From NCBI RefSeq assembly GCF_007559435.1, contig NZ_VMBP01000003.1:310001-374000 (forward strand): 64,000 nucleotides of DNA, in the 5' to 3' direction. Each line of letters starts with the position of its first letter. Position 1 is the stretch's first letter. The notes under the pieces are model-generated. The model saw only the letters and a list, made by a program, of their open reading frames with translations. It ran no database searches and was not told the origin of the DNA. Position numbers and translations under genes: made by a program. The DNA is from Ancylobacter moscoviensis (GTDB lineage: Bacteria > Pseudomonadota > Alphaproteobacteria > Rhizobiales > Xanthobacteraceae). Shown piece after piece: positions 17,453 through 26,162 of the stretch.

Positions 17453-17557
17453 TGATTCGGTAGCACGCAGCCGGCGCTTCCCGCAAACCCGTAAATGACG
17501 CGGCCGGCTTGTCCGCGCCGCGCTCCCCGCCTTACGATGGCGGTCGAGGAAACGCCC

Positions 17558-18577
17558 GTGAACAGCACAACACGAAACTTCGAGGCGGCAAACGAGGGGA
17601 CCGACCGGGCCACGGTGCGCATCATCGCGCCGGGCCGCCTGCATCTGGGATTCCTCGATCTCGCCGGCACGCTGGGCCGCCGCTTCGGCAGCCTTGGAAT
17701 CACGCTCGACCGGCCGTCCACCGTGGTGCGCATGCAGCGCGCGGAGCGGCTTTCCGCCAGCGGGCCCGATGCCGGCCGCGCGGTCGCGGCGGTGGAGAAG
17801 GCGGCGACCCGCTTCGGCCTCGACAAGGCGGTCGAGGTGACGGTGGAATCGGCGCTCCCGCCGCATTCCGGCCTCGGCTCGGGGACCCAGCTCGGCCTTG
17901 CCGTGGCGACCGGCCTGTGCCTGCTGCGCGGGCGCGACATCTCGCCCCGCGAGGTGGGCGCGGCTTTGGGTCGCGGCGCTCGCTCGTCCATCGGCATCGG
18001 CGCCTTCACCGAGGGCGGCGTCATCCTCGATGGCGGCAAGAAGCGCGGCTCGGACGCGCCGCCCCCCATCCTCTCGCGCCTGCCCTTCCCCGAGAACTGG
18101 CGCATCCTGCTGGTATATGACCACGCGCATCAAGGACTTAGCGGCCCGGAGGAAGTGAAGGCGATGGAGGGCCTGCCGCCCTTCGCCGACACGCTGGCCG
18201 GCCACATGGCGCGGCTCGCGGTCATGGTCGCGCTGCCCGCTCTGGCCGAAGCGGATGTGGATTACTTCGCCGCGGCGGTCGGTGAAATGCAGCGGCTGCT
18301 CGGAGAGCACTATGCGAGTGCCCAGGGTGGCCGCTATACAAGCTCATCCGTCGCCGAGGTGATGGATTGGCTGGGGGCTCGCGGTCTGCGCGGTCTCGGC
18401 CAGAGTTCCTGGGGGCCTACCGGATTCGCCATTCTCGGCAGCCCGGACGAGGCCGATCAGCTCATCCGCGAGGCCCGCGCCCATTTCGGCGACCGGCCCG
18501 CTCTGGCTTTCGACTGCGTGCGCGGCAGCAATGCCGGTGCCCGCATCGAGTGGCTTGCCTGCGTCGAGCAGTGCTAG
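17558..18577 (+). CDS. mptG: Beta-ribofuranosylaminobenzene 5'-phosphate synthase
   Basis: This 339-residue GHMP-kinase-fold enzyme condenses 4-hydroxybenzoate or p-aminobenzoate with phosphoribosyl diphosphate and commits the pathway to methanopterin synthesis. Visible motifs are VRIIAPGRLHLGFLDL at the N-terminus and the glycine-rich loop ALPPHSGLGSGTQLGLAVA. The GTG at 17558 is preferred because AGGA lies 7 nt upstream; an in-frame ATG at 17537 has no ribosome site but is possible. It is the first gene of a long plus-strand C1 operon and is divergent from the fhc operon. Confidence 0.9.
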   Translation: MNSTTRNFEAANEGTDRATVRIIAPGRLHLGFLDLAGTLGRRFGSLGITLDRPSTVVRMQRAERLSASGPDAGRAVAAVEKAATRFGLDKAVEVTVESALPPHSGLGSGTQLGLAVATGLCLLRGRDISPREVGAALGRGARSSIGIGAFTEGGVILDGGKKRGSDAPPPILSRLPFPENWRILLVYDHAHQGLSGPEEVKAMEGLPPFADTLAGHMARLAVMVALPALAEADVDYFAAAVGEMQRLLGEHYASAQGGRYTSSSVAEVMDWLGARGLRGLGQSSWGPTGFAILGSPDEADQLIREARAHFGDRPALAFDCVRGSNAGARIEWLACVEQC

Positions 18578-18656
18578 CGGCGGTTTTGGCGTAACGCCCG
18601 CGTCGCTCCCTTTTCCTCCGCATGAGAGGCCGCAAGGCCCGATTCTGACCTAGGGA

Positions 18657-19562
18657 ATGAACGCAATGGCGGATATCGCCCCCATTCTTCACATCATTTC
18701 GCCGCTTCGCCACGTCAGCCCGTTCGACGTGAACATGGCCGTCGACGCCGGCTATGCGACCATCCTGCCCTATTCGGGGGTGACGCTCGACGAGGTCGGC
18801 GACCTGACGCAGGACATGATGTTCTCGCGCCATCCGGATGCCGCCCCGCGCACCGGCCTGTTCATCGGCGGCAAGGACGCGGGCCTCGCCCTTGACATGG
18901 CCGACAAGGCGAAGAGCGTGCTGTTCCCGCCCTTCGAGATTTCCGTCTTCGTCGATCCGGCCGGCTCCTTCACCACCGCCGCCGCCATGGTGGCCGAAGT
19001 CGAGCTGAAGCTGCGCCCGAGCCACCCGGAAGGGCTGAAGGGCGTAAAGGTGCAGGTCTACGGCGCCACCGGCGTGGTCGGCGGCATCGCGGGCGTGATC
19101 GCCGCACAGGCGGGCGCCGAGGTGACGCTGGTCAGCCACCGCGAGCTGGAGGCGGTCGCCGCCAAGGCGCGCGACTTCAAGCAGCGCTTCGGGGTCGACC
19201 TCGCCGGCGCGGTCGGCAAGAGCGACGAGGACAAGCGCGGCCTGCTGGCCGATGCCGAGGTGGTGCTCGCCTGCGGGCGCGCCGGCGTCGAGATCCTGTC
19301 GGCCGAAGCACTGGCCGGAGCGAAGCGGCTCAAGGTCGCCGCCGACGTCAACGCCGTGCCGCCCGCCGGCATCGCCGGCATCGATGCCCATGCCGACGGC
19401 AAGCCGCTCGCCAACGGGGCGGTCGGCATCGGCGCGCTGACCATCGGCCATCTCAAATACCGCGTGCAGCACGAACTGCTGAAACAGATGCGGGTAACGT
19501 CCAAGGCGATGACGGTCGGGTTCGAGGATGCCTTCTTCCTGGCAAGATCGCTCACCGCCTGA
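18657..19562 (+). CDS. mtdB: NAD(P)-dependent methylene-tetrahydromethanopterin dehydrogenase
   Basis: This 301-residue cytosolic enzyme oxidises methylene-H4MPT to methenyl-H4MPT with NAD or NADP. The N-terminal catalytic domain (FDVNMAVDAGYATILPYSGV) precedes a Rossmann domain with the nucleotide loop VYGATGVVGGIAG (about residue 130) and the end of strand two at LVSHR. The sequence is MtdB-like, not the longer folate-active MtdA. Its 3' end overlaps the next gene by 35 bp. Mch, the following enzyme of the pathway, is two genes downstream. Confidence 0.93.
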   Translation: MNAMADIAPILHIISPLRHVSPFDVNMAVDAGYATILPYSGVTLDEVGDLTQDMMFSRHPDAAPRTGLFIGGKDAGLALDMADKAKSVLFPPFEISVFVDPAGSFTTAAAMVAEVELKLRPSHPEGLKGVKVQVYGATGVVGGIAGVIAAQAGAEVTLVSHRELEAVAAKARDFKQRFGVDLAGAVGKSDEDKRGLLADAEVVLACGRAGVEILSAEALAGAKRLKVAADVNAVPPAGIAGIDAHADGKPLANGAVGIGALTIGHLKYRVQHELLKQMRVTSKAMTVGFEDAFFLARSLTA

Positions 19563-20691
19563 GGACAGGGCGGATGTCGTCGTCCTCGGCATCGCCGCGC
19601 GTGGCCTCGCCGCCGCCGCCCGCCGCGCCGGCCTGCGCGCCGTCGCCCTCGACCTGTTCGGGGACGAGGATACGCGCGCGCTGGCGGTCGAGACGATCGC
19701 GCTGCGCCGTCATCCCGGCTTCGCCATCGACCCCGGCGAGCTGTTCGCCCAGCTCGACATCCATGCGGGGCACACCCTCCCGGTCGTGCTCGGCACGGGT
19801 TTCGAGCACGCGCCGGAAATCGTCGGCGCGCTGGCCGCGCGCTACCGGCTTGCCGGCTGCGGTCCCGACACGCTCGCCCGGCTCAAGCAGCCGGCGGCGT
19901 TCGAACGCCTGCTCGCCGACTTCGACATCGCCCATCCGCGCCTCTTCCACGGTACTGCTCCGGAAGGGGTGTGGGCGTTGGAAAAGCAGGTCGGCGGCGC
20001 CGGCGGCGCGCATGTGCGGCCGGCGACAATGGCGCGCGGCGAGGGATGGTACCTGCAGGAGCAGGTCGAGGGCCGCAGCGTCTCGGCGCTGTTCCTGGGC
20101 GACGCACGCACGGCACGGCTCCTCGCCTTCTCCGAGCAATGGTGCGCCCCGGCAGAGGGCACGCCGTTCCGCTATGGCGGGGCGGCGGGGCCGATCCGCC
20201 TCGATGACGGGATCGCGCGGGACGTGGCGGATGCGTTGTCGCGCCTCGTCGAGGCCAGCGGCCTCGTCGGCCTCGCCAGTGCCGATCTCATGGTCGGAGA
20301 AGCGGGCTGGTCGCTCCTCGAGATCAACCCGCGCCCCGGCGCGACGCTGGACATCTTCGACCGGCCGCCGCTGCCGCCGCTTCTGCGCCTGCATCTCGAC
20401 GCCTGCGCCGGCCGGCTGCCGGAGCTTGCTCTTCTCGCTCCCGGCGAGGGCGTGGAAGCGCGTGCCGCCGGCGTCCTCTACGCGCCGGCCGCCTTCGACA
20501 TGCGGCTCGATCCGCTGCCCGACTGGGTGGCGGACCGCCCCCGCTACGGCACGCGCTTCGACGCCGGCGAGCCCGTCTGCACGGTGCTCGCGGCCGGACA
20601 CGACACTATCGACGCCCGCGAAACCCTGTCGCGGCGCATGGATCATCTCTGGCGCGCGCTGACCACAGCCGACCGCCAAGCCGCGGAGTGA
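19528..20691 (+). CDS. ATP-grasp domain protein of the H4MPT cluster
   Basis: This 387-residue protein has an N-terminal preATP-grasp Rossmann part ([19 protein letters not shown]) and an ATP-grasp core with a glutamate/asparagine metal site (SLLEINPRPGATLDIFDR, about residue 270). ATP-grasp enzymes join carboxylates to amines or thiols through acyl phosphates. Homologues sit in methylotroph C1 clusters, but the substrate is unknown to me. The only plausible start in frame is the ATG at 19528, inside mtdB, giving an unusual 35-bp overlap. mch starts 7 bp after its stop. Confidence 0.78.
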   Translation: MPSSWQDRSPPEDRADVVVLGIAARGLAAAARRAGLRAVALDLFGDEDTRALAVETIALRRHPGFAIDPGELFAQLDIHAGHTLPVVLGTGFEHAPEIVGALAARYRLAGCGPDTLARLKQPAAFERLLADFDIAHPRLFHGTAPEGVWALEKQVGGAGGAHVRPATMARGEGWYLQEQVEGRSVSALFLGDARTARLLAFSEQWCAPAEGTPFRYGGAAGPIRLDDGIARDVADALSRLVEASGLVGLASADLMVGEAGWSLLEINPRPGATLDIFDRPPLPPLLRLHLDACAGRLPELALLAPGEGVEARAAGVLYAPAAFDMRLDPLPDWVADRPRYGTRFDAGEPVCTVLAAGHDTIDARETLSRRMDHLWRALTTADRQAAE

Positions 20692-20698
20692 AGACCCC

Positions 20699-21682
20699 AT
20701 GGGCGACACCATCGAAAGCGACACCATCGAACTCCTGCGGCCGAGCGTCGCCGCGCTGAGCGCGCCGCTCGTCGAAGACCTCATCGCCAAGGCCGCCGTG
20801 CTGCGCCTCGACGTGAGCCGCAGCCCCTGCGGCGCGCGCATCGTCGATGCCGGCATCAAGGCGCGCGGCGGCATCGAGGCCGGCCGGCGCATCGCCGAGA
20901 TCTGCCTCGGCGGGCTCGGCCGGGTCAGCGTCGACACCGCCGGGCGCTTCCCGCGCTGGGGCACGATGATCACGGTCACCACGGCCGATCCGGTCATCGC
21001 CTGCCTCGGCAGCCAGTATGCTGGCTGGAGCCTGGCGGAAGGCGACTTCTTCGCCCTCGGCTCCGGCCCCGCCCGCGCGCTCTGGGCGAAGGAGACGCTG
21101 TTCGGCGAGCTCGGCTATCGTGACAGTGCCGACCATGCCTGCCTCGTGCTGGAGGTCGACCGCACCCCGCCCGACAGCCTGGTCGCGCGCATCGCCGAGG
21201 AATGCGGCGTCGCGCCGGAGAAGCTGACGCTGATCCTCACCCCCACGAGCAGCCTCGCCGGCACGGTGCAGATCGTCGCCCGCGTGCTGGAGGTGGCGCT
21301 GCACAAGACGCACGCGCTGCACTTCCCGCTCGACCGCGTGGTGGACGGCATCGGCTCGTCGCCCCTGCCGCCGCCGGCGCCGGACTTCGTCGCCGCGATG
21401 GGCCGCACCAACGACGCGACGCTCTATGGCGGCGACGTGCAGCTCTTCGTGACCGGGCCGGAGAGCGAGGCGCGCGAGCTGGCCGAGGGACTGCCCAGCT
21501 CCTCTTCGCGCGACCATGGCCGCACCTTCGCGGAGATCTTCACCGCCTATAAGGGCGACTTCTACGCCATGGACCCGATGCTGTTCAGCCCGGCGCGGGT
21601 CACCGTGACCGCGCTGGAAACCGGCCGCAGCTTCACCTTCGGCGCCTTCCACGACGAGATTCTGGAGCGCTCCTTCGCATGA
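20699..21682 (+). CDS. mch: Methenyltetrahydromethanopterin cyclohydrolase
   Basis: This 327-residue enzyme hydrolyses methenyl-H4MPT to 5-formyl-H4MPT, between the MtdB and Fhc steps. Conserved stretches include RSPCGARIVDAGIKARGGIE, YAGWSLAEGDFFALGSGPAR and FTAYKGDFYAMDPMLFSP. The length equals other bacterial Mch proteins. A GGAG site precedes the ATG. The stop overlaps the next start by 4 bp (ATGA). Confidence 0.96.
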   Translation: MGDTIESDTIELLRPSVAALSAPLVEDLIAKAAVLRLDVSRSPCGARIVDAGIKARGGIEAGRRIAEICLGGLGRVSVDTAGRFPRWGTMITVTTADPVIACLGSQYAGWSLAEGDFFALGSGPARALWAKETLFGELGYRDSADHACLVLEVDRTPPDSLVARIAEECGVAPEKLTLILTPTSSLAGTVQIVARVLEVALHKTHALHFPLDRVVDGIGSSPLPPPAPDFVAAMGRTNDATLYGGDVQLFVTGPESEARELAEGLPSSSSRDHGRTFAEIFTAYKGDFYAMDPMLFSPARVTVTALETGRSFTFGAFHDEILERSFA

Positions 21683-22587
21683 GCGCCACGCGCTCCGATA
21701 CGGTCGTCATCTTCACCGAGGATGCCGACTGGCACACGCGCCGCCTCAAGGCGGCGATCGAGCACGAGGGCTTCGACGTCCTCGTGCTCTCGCTGAACGA
21801 TTGCGGCTTCGCCATCGGCGAGACGGCGCACGGCCTCGTGCTGCCCGGTCTCGGCGACCGGCTGCCGGCCGCCGCCTTCGTGCGGCTGATCGACAAGGGC
21901 TCCACCGAGCAGATCACCGCCCGCCTCGGCCTGCTGCACGCGCTGCGCGAATCCGGCGTGAAGGTAATGAACGACGCGCGCGCCATCGAGCGCTGCGTGG
22001 ACAAGTCCATGACCAGCTTCCTCATCGCCAGCGCCGGCCTGCCGACGCCGCGCAGCTTCGTCGGCGAGGATCGCGCGGCGATGCAGGCGCTGGTCGACGA
22101 GGCGCCGGGCGACATGGTGCTGAAGCCGCTGTTCGGCGCGCAGGGGCGCGGCATCCGCCGCATTCCGCGCCGCTCTCCCCTGCCGGAGCCAGAGAAGGTG
22201 GGCGGCATCTATTATCTGCAGGATTTCGTCGCCGCGCCCGAGGCCGAGACCTATCAGGACTGGCGTGTCTTCGTCATCGGCGAGACGGTCGTCGCGAGCA
22301 TGCTGCGCCGCTCACCGCGCTGGATCACCAACATTCATCAGGGTGCGGTCGGCGTGCCCGCGCCGTTCGATGCGCGCGCTCATGAGCTCGCCATCCGCGC
22401 CACCGCCGCCGTCGGCGCCGACTATGCCGGGGTCGACCTGATCGAGGACGCGGGCGGCGCGCTGCAGGTGCTGGAGGTCAACTCCATGCCGGCCTGGAAG
22501 GGGCTGCAGCGGGCCACCGACATCGACGTCGCCGCTGCCCTCGCCCGCCATCTCGCCGCCACCCTCGCGCCGGTTCCCGCGACATGA
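21679..22587 (+). CDS. RimK-type ATP-grasp ligase (MptN-like; Orf5-type of C1 clusters)
   Basis: This 302-residue enzyme resembles RimK and the archaeal tetrahydromethanopterin:glutamate ligase MptN. It has MSATRSDTVVIFTEDADWHT at the start, the ATP-binding VLKPLFGAQGRGIRRI (about residue 155) and the metal-binding ALQVLEVNSMPAWKGLQ near the C-terminus. Adding glutamate to the pterin or methylofuran side chain is plausible from the family. Methylobacterium methylofuran carries a long polyglutamate tail, which needs such ligases. It overlaps its neighbours by 4 bp on each side. Confidence 0.8.
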   Translation: MSATRSDTVVIFTEDADWHTRRLKAAIEHEGFDVLVLSLNDCGFAIGETAHGLVLPGLGDRLPAAAFVRLIDKGSTEQITARLGLLHALRESGVKVMNDARAIERCVDKSMTSFLIASAGLPTPRSFVGEDRAAMQALVDEAPGDMVLKPLFGAQGRGIRRIPRRSPLPEPEKVGGIYYLQDFVAAPEAETYQDWRVFVIGETVVASMLRRSPRWITNIHQGAVGVPAPFDARAHELAIRATAAVGADYAGVDLIEDAGGALQVLEVNSMPAWKGLQRATDIDVAAALARHLAATLAPVPAT

Positions 22588-23408
22588 AGGCGGACGCCAT
22601 CGAGGCCGCCTTCCGCGCCGCCTGTCTCGCCGAACTCGACGCGCTGAAGCCGGGCAACGTGCACCGCTTCAGCGCCGGCCACGGCATGGAGGTCGCTCAT
22701 TTCGAGCGGGCTGCCACCGCCGCCGCTCCCTTCATCGCCGCGCCCGGCGCGCGGGTGGGCGTCCGCATCGAGGGCGCTGTCGAGGCCTCGCTGAAGGTGG
22801 CGGGGCTCAACACCAATCTCGGCATCGTGCTGCTCTGCGCCCCACTGGCGGCGGCGGCCGAGCGCGCCGGCCCGCTACGCGCCCGTCTTCAGGACGTGCT
22901 GGACAGCCTCGACATCGCCGATGCGGAGGCCGCCTTCCGGGGCATCGCCGCCGCCAATCCCGGCGGGCTCGGCCGGCAGGACGAGCACGACGTCGCCGGC
23001 CCCGCCCGCATCGGCCTTCGGGAGGCGATGGCGCTGGCGGCGGAGCGCGACCTCATCGCCCGGCAATACGCCAACGGCTTCGCCGACCTGTTCGACATCG
23101 GTCTCGCCCGCTTCGAGGCACTCGACGGCGCCGAGCCGGAGGCGCGCACGGAGGCGGTGCATCTCGCCTTCATGGCCGCGTTTCCCGACAGCCATATCCT
23201 GCGCAAGTTCGGAGCCGAGACGGCCGAGCAGGTGCGCATGGAGGCCGCCGCGCTGCTGCCGCGCATCGATTTCCGCGCGCCGGCCGACGAGCGTCACCGC
23301 CCGCTCGCCGCTTTCGACGCGGCGCTCAAGGCGCGCGGCCTCAATCCCGGCACCAGCGCCGACCTCACGGTCGCCACGCTGTTCGCCGCCGCTCTCGTCA
23401 GCCGGTGA
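22584..23408 (+). CDS. CitG/MdcB-like (triphosphoribosyl-dephospho-CoA synthase family) protein
   Basis: This 274-residue protein carries the CitG-family motif LDALKPGNVHRFSAGHGM near the N-terminus and GLNTNLGIVLLCAPLAAAAE at about residue 75. True CitG transfers a triphosphoribosyl group to dephospho-CoA for citrate lyase, but no citrate or malonate decarboxylase genes are nearby. Homologues (Orf7-type) are conserved in H4MPT clusters. A phosphoribosyl-transfer step in the pterin or furan cofactor is an attractive inference without proof. The 3' end overlaps the antisense HisA-like gene by 11 bp. Confidence 0.8.
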   Translation: MKADAIEAAFRAACLAELDALKPGNVHRFSAGHGMEVAHFERAATAAAPFIAAPGARVGVRIEGAVEASLKVAGLNTNLGIVLLCAPLAAAAERAGPLRARLQDVLDSLDIADAEAAFRGIAAANPGGLGRQDEHDVAGPARIGLREAMALAAERDLIARQYANGFADLFDIGLARFEALDGAEPEARTEAVHLAFMAAFPDSHILRKFGAETAEQVRMEAAALLPRIDFRAPADERHRPLAAFDAALKARGLNPGTSADLTVATLFAAALVSR

Positions 23409-24096
23409 AGGCGCCGATGTCGTGCCGGGACAGCCTCCCGTCATGCAGCGCGCTCGCCAGCAGCACGCCGGCGATGCCGAGATCGGCCAGCCGATGAAGG
23501 TCCGCCACGTCGCGAACCCCGCCGGCGGCATAGACGCGCCGCCCTTCGGCACGGGCCAGAATGTCGCCGAGACGGTCGAGATCCGGTCCCTCCCCCGCCC
23601 CCACGCGGGCCAGCGTCATCACGATCACCGCGTCCGGCCACAGGGACGGCCGGGCGTGCAGCTCGGCGGGACCGCGCGGCCCCTCCGGCCCGTAATCAAG
23701 GGAGAGCACCCCGCCGCCGGCGGCGAGCGCTTCCACCGCCGCATCAGGGCTGGCGAGGCTTTCGCTGCCGACCACCGGCCGGCCGGGGCCCTGCGCGACG
23801 CGGCGGGCGAGCGCTTCGGGATTGGCCTCGCCGGCATCGACCCACAGGGCGAGCGCGGGGTGGCGTGCCGCGAGGCGGCCCAGCACCGCGTCGTGGCCAC
23901 CCTTTCCGGCTATGGCATCGAGATCGGCGATGTAGAGCGTACGGAAGGCGCCGAGCGCCAGGAGCCCCTCCGCCACGTCGAGCGGCCCGGCACCCGCGCA
24001 GAGCGGCGTCTCGATGGGACGGTAGGCGTCGCGCGCCCCGCGCCGGGCGTGCACGACCGCACCTCCCATCAGGTCGATCACCGGTATAAGTTCCAC
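23398..24096 (-). CDS. HisA/HisF-related TIM-barrel protein (Orf9-type of C1 clusters)
   Basis: This 232-residue protein begins MELIPVIDLMGGAVVHARRG like HisA and ends with the phosphate-binding YAAGGVRDVADL. It also has LGAFRTLYIADLDAI. HisA isomerises a histidine intermediate; this divergent homologue belongs to a set tied to methylotrophy and its reaction is unknown. It is the only minus-strand gene within this plus-strand operon. It converges on the CitG-like gene with an 11-bp overlap and is only 26 bp from the start of the divergent ATP-grasp gene. Confidence 0.82.
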   Translation of the reverse strand: MELIPVIDLMGGAVVHARRGARDAYRPIETPLCAGAGPLDVAEGLLALGAFRTLYIADLDAIAGKGGHDAVLGRLAARHPALALWVDAGEANPEALARRVAQGPGRPVVGSESLASPDAAVEALAAGGGVLSLDYGPEGPRGPAELHARPSLWPDAVIVMTLARVGAGEGPDLDRLGDILARAEGRRVYAAGGVRDVADLHRLADLGIAGVLLASALHDGRLSRHDIGAFTG

Positions 24097-24122
24097 CCTG
24101 CTCTTCCTTTTCCGACGTATCG

Positions 24123-25088
24123 ATGATGCACGTCTTCGTCCTGGAAACCGTCACCGGCGGCGACTATCTCGGCGGCGAGCCGCCCGCCTCGCTGATAGCC
24201 GAAGCCACGCTGATGCGCGACACGCTCATCGGCGATCTGGAGGATCTTCCCGGCGTGCGCGTCGTCACGACGCACGACGCCCGCCTGCCGCCTCCCCCAC
24301 GCGGCACCTCGACGGCGCTGCGCCTCGGCGACGATCCCCGCTCGATCTGGAACATGATGGCCGAGGAGGCCGATTGCTGCTGGCCCATCGCGCCGGAGAC
24401 CGGTGGCGTGCTGGAACAGCTCGCCGGGCAGTTGCGGGCGCGCAACCGCCGGGTGATCCTTCCCGATCAGCGGACGCTGGCGCTGTGCGCGAGCAAGCGC
24501 GCCACCGCCGGAGCGCTGGCGGCGGCCGGCATTCCGGTGGTGCCGACGTGGCCGATCGAGGCCGTGCCCGCCGAGGTCGCCGGCCCCTTCGTGACCAAGC
24601 CGGACGACGGGACGGGAACGGAGGAAGTGCGCCTCTCGCCGGATCGTCCAGCCCCGCCCTTCCCCGCCGGCTCCATCGCCCAGCCGCTGGTCGAGGGCAT
24701 GCCCGCCAGCCTCACCCTGCTCTGCCAGGAAGGCCGCACCCATGTGCTCACCGCCAACCGCCAGCATGTGACGCGGGCGGACGGACGGTTCCATTTCAGC
24801 GGGCTGACGGTCGGCGCCTTCCCGGCCGACGCGCCGCTGCGCGCGCTGGCCGGGAGCATCGGCGCCGCGCTGCCCGGCTTGCACGGCATTGTCGGGGTCG
24901 ACTACATCGCCACACCGCAGGGGCCGGTGGTGGTCGAGGTCAATCCGCGCCTCACCACCGCCTATGTCGGCCTGCGCCGTTCGCTCGGGGTAAACCCGGT
25001 CGCCTTCCTCGCCGAATTCATTCGCGAGGGCATGGTGCCCGACCTGCCCCGTCTCCCGCCCGCTTTGCCCGTCGAGGTCCTGCTGTGA
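24123..25088 (+). CDS. ATP-grasp ligase, MfnD-like (tyramine/tyrosine--glutamate ligase type)
   Basis: This 321-residue protein starts MMHVFVLETVTGGDY, the N-terminal pattern of MfnD-like ATP-grasp proteins. It has FVTKPDDGTGTEEVRL (about residue 155) and the metal site VVVEVNPRLTTAYVGLRRS (about residue 280). Archaeal MfnD ligates glutamate to tyramine in methanofuran. The described bacterial methylofuran has tyrosine in place of tyramine, so the substrate here may differ. An in-frame ATG three bases later is an alternative start. The stop overlaps the next start by 4 bp. Confidence 0.78.
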   Translation: MMHVFVLETVTGGDYLGGEPPASLIAEATLMRDTLIGDLEDLPGVRVVTTHDARLPPPPRGTSTALRLGDDPRSIWNMMAEEADCCWPIAPETGGVLEQLAGQLRARNRRVILPDQRTLALCASKRATAGALAAAGIPVVPTWPIEAVPAEVAGPFVTKPDDGTGTEEVRLSPDRPAPPFPAGSIAQPLVEGMPASLTLLCQEGRTHVLTANRQHVTRADGRFHFSGLTVGAFPADAPLRALAGSIGAALPGLHGIVGVDYIATPQGPVVVEVNPRLTTAYVGLRRSLGVNPVAFLAEFIREGMVPDLPRLPPALPVEVLL

Positions 25089-26128
25089 AGAATATCGTCC
25101 GCCTTGGATGGGATGTCGGGGGCGCTCATGTGAAGCTCGCCGCCTTCGGCGCCGACGGCCGGCTGAAAGCGGTGCGCATCGCCGCCTGCCCGGTGTGGAA
25201 GGGCGCCGACCATCTCGCCGGCGCGGTGCGCGAATTGCGGAGCGAGTTCGGGCCGGACGCAACCTCCGCCGTCACCATGACCGCCGAGGTCGCCGACCTC
25301 TGGCCGGACCGCCATGCCGGCGTCGTCGGGACCGCCGCGCTGCTGATGCGCGAATTGGGCGGCGCGCCGCTCGCCCTTTTCGCCGGGCCGGAAGGCTTCG
25401 TGGCGCCCGAGCAGGCGGCGGCGCATGCCGACACCATCGGCTCGGCCAACTGGTACGCTACCGCCGCCGTGCTGGCGCATCTGCTGCCGGACGGCATCCT
25501 GATGGATATCGGCTCGACCACTGCCGACCTCATTCCCTTCGGCAGCGGCCGGGTGGCGGCGCGCGGCTTCACCGATGCCGAGCGGCTGGCGAACAATGAG
25601 CTCATCTATACCGGCGCCGTCCGCACGCCGGTGATGGCGCTCGCCGCCGAGGCACCGTTCGGCGGCCGCTGGCTGCCGCTGATGGCCGAGCACTACGCCA
25701 CGACGGCCGATGTCCACCGCCTTGCCGGCGACCTGCCGGAGGGCGCCGACCTGCACCCCAGCGCCGATGGAGGGCCGAAGACCGAGGAGGCGAGCGCCCG
25801 CCGCCTGCTGCGCATGGTCGGACACGACCTCACCCCGGCGACGCTGCCCAAGGCGAAGGCGCTGGCCCGCCATCTCGCCGAAGCGCAGACCGCCCGCCTC
25901 GGCCGTGCCCTTGACTGCGTCGTGTCCGGTCTCGAAACCGAGCCCGGCATGATCGTCGGCGCCGGGGTCGGACGCTTCATCGCCGCCCGGCTCGCCGAGC
26001 GCCGCAGCCTCGCCTATCTCGACCTCGCGGACGTGCTGACCGACGATCCAGCCCTCGCCGGGCAGGCCGCCGACTGCGCGCCGGCCGTTGCGGTCGGCCT
26101 GCTCGCCGCCGCCCTCTCGCCCGCCTGA
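25085..26128 (+). CDS. MfnF-like hydantoinase/oxoprolinase-family protein (methylofuran core synthase)
   Basis: This 347-residue ASKHA-fold protein starts at a GTG overlapping the preceding stop. It shows NIVRLGWDVGGAHVKLAA (phosphate 1) and ILMDIGSTTADLIPF (phosphate 2). The family contains the uncharacterised one-carbon protein of methylotrophs and archaeal MfnF, which couples the aminomethylfuran diphosphate to glutamyl-tyramine. With the MfnE-like kinase and MfnB in the same region this completes much of the furan branch. Some of the catalytic assignment is by homology only. Confidence 0.78.
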   Translation: MKNIVRLGWDVGGAHVKLAAFGADGRLKAVRIAACPVWKGADHLAGAVRELRSEFGPDATSAVTMTAEVADLWPDRHAGVVGTAALLMRELGGAPLALFAGPEGFVAPEQAAAHADTIGSANWYATAAVLAHLLPDGILMDIGSTTADLIPFGSGRVAARGFTDAERLANNELIYTGAVRTPVMALAAEAPFGGRWLPLMAEHYATTADVHRLAGDLPEGADLHPSADGGPKTEEASARRLLRMVGHDLTPATLPKAKALARHLAEAQTARLGRALDCVVSGLETEPGMIVGAGVGRFIAARLAERRSLAYLDLADVLTDDPALAGQAADCAPAVAVGLLAAALSPA

Positions 26129-26162
26129 TCCCTCTCAACCGACAAGCCGGAACGCCATCCCC

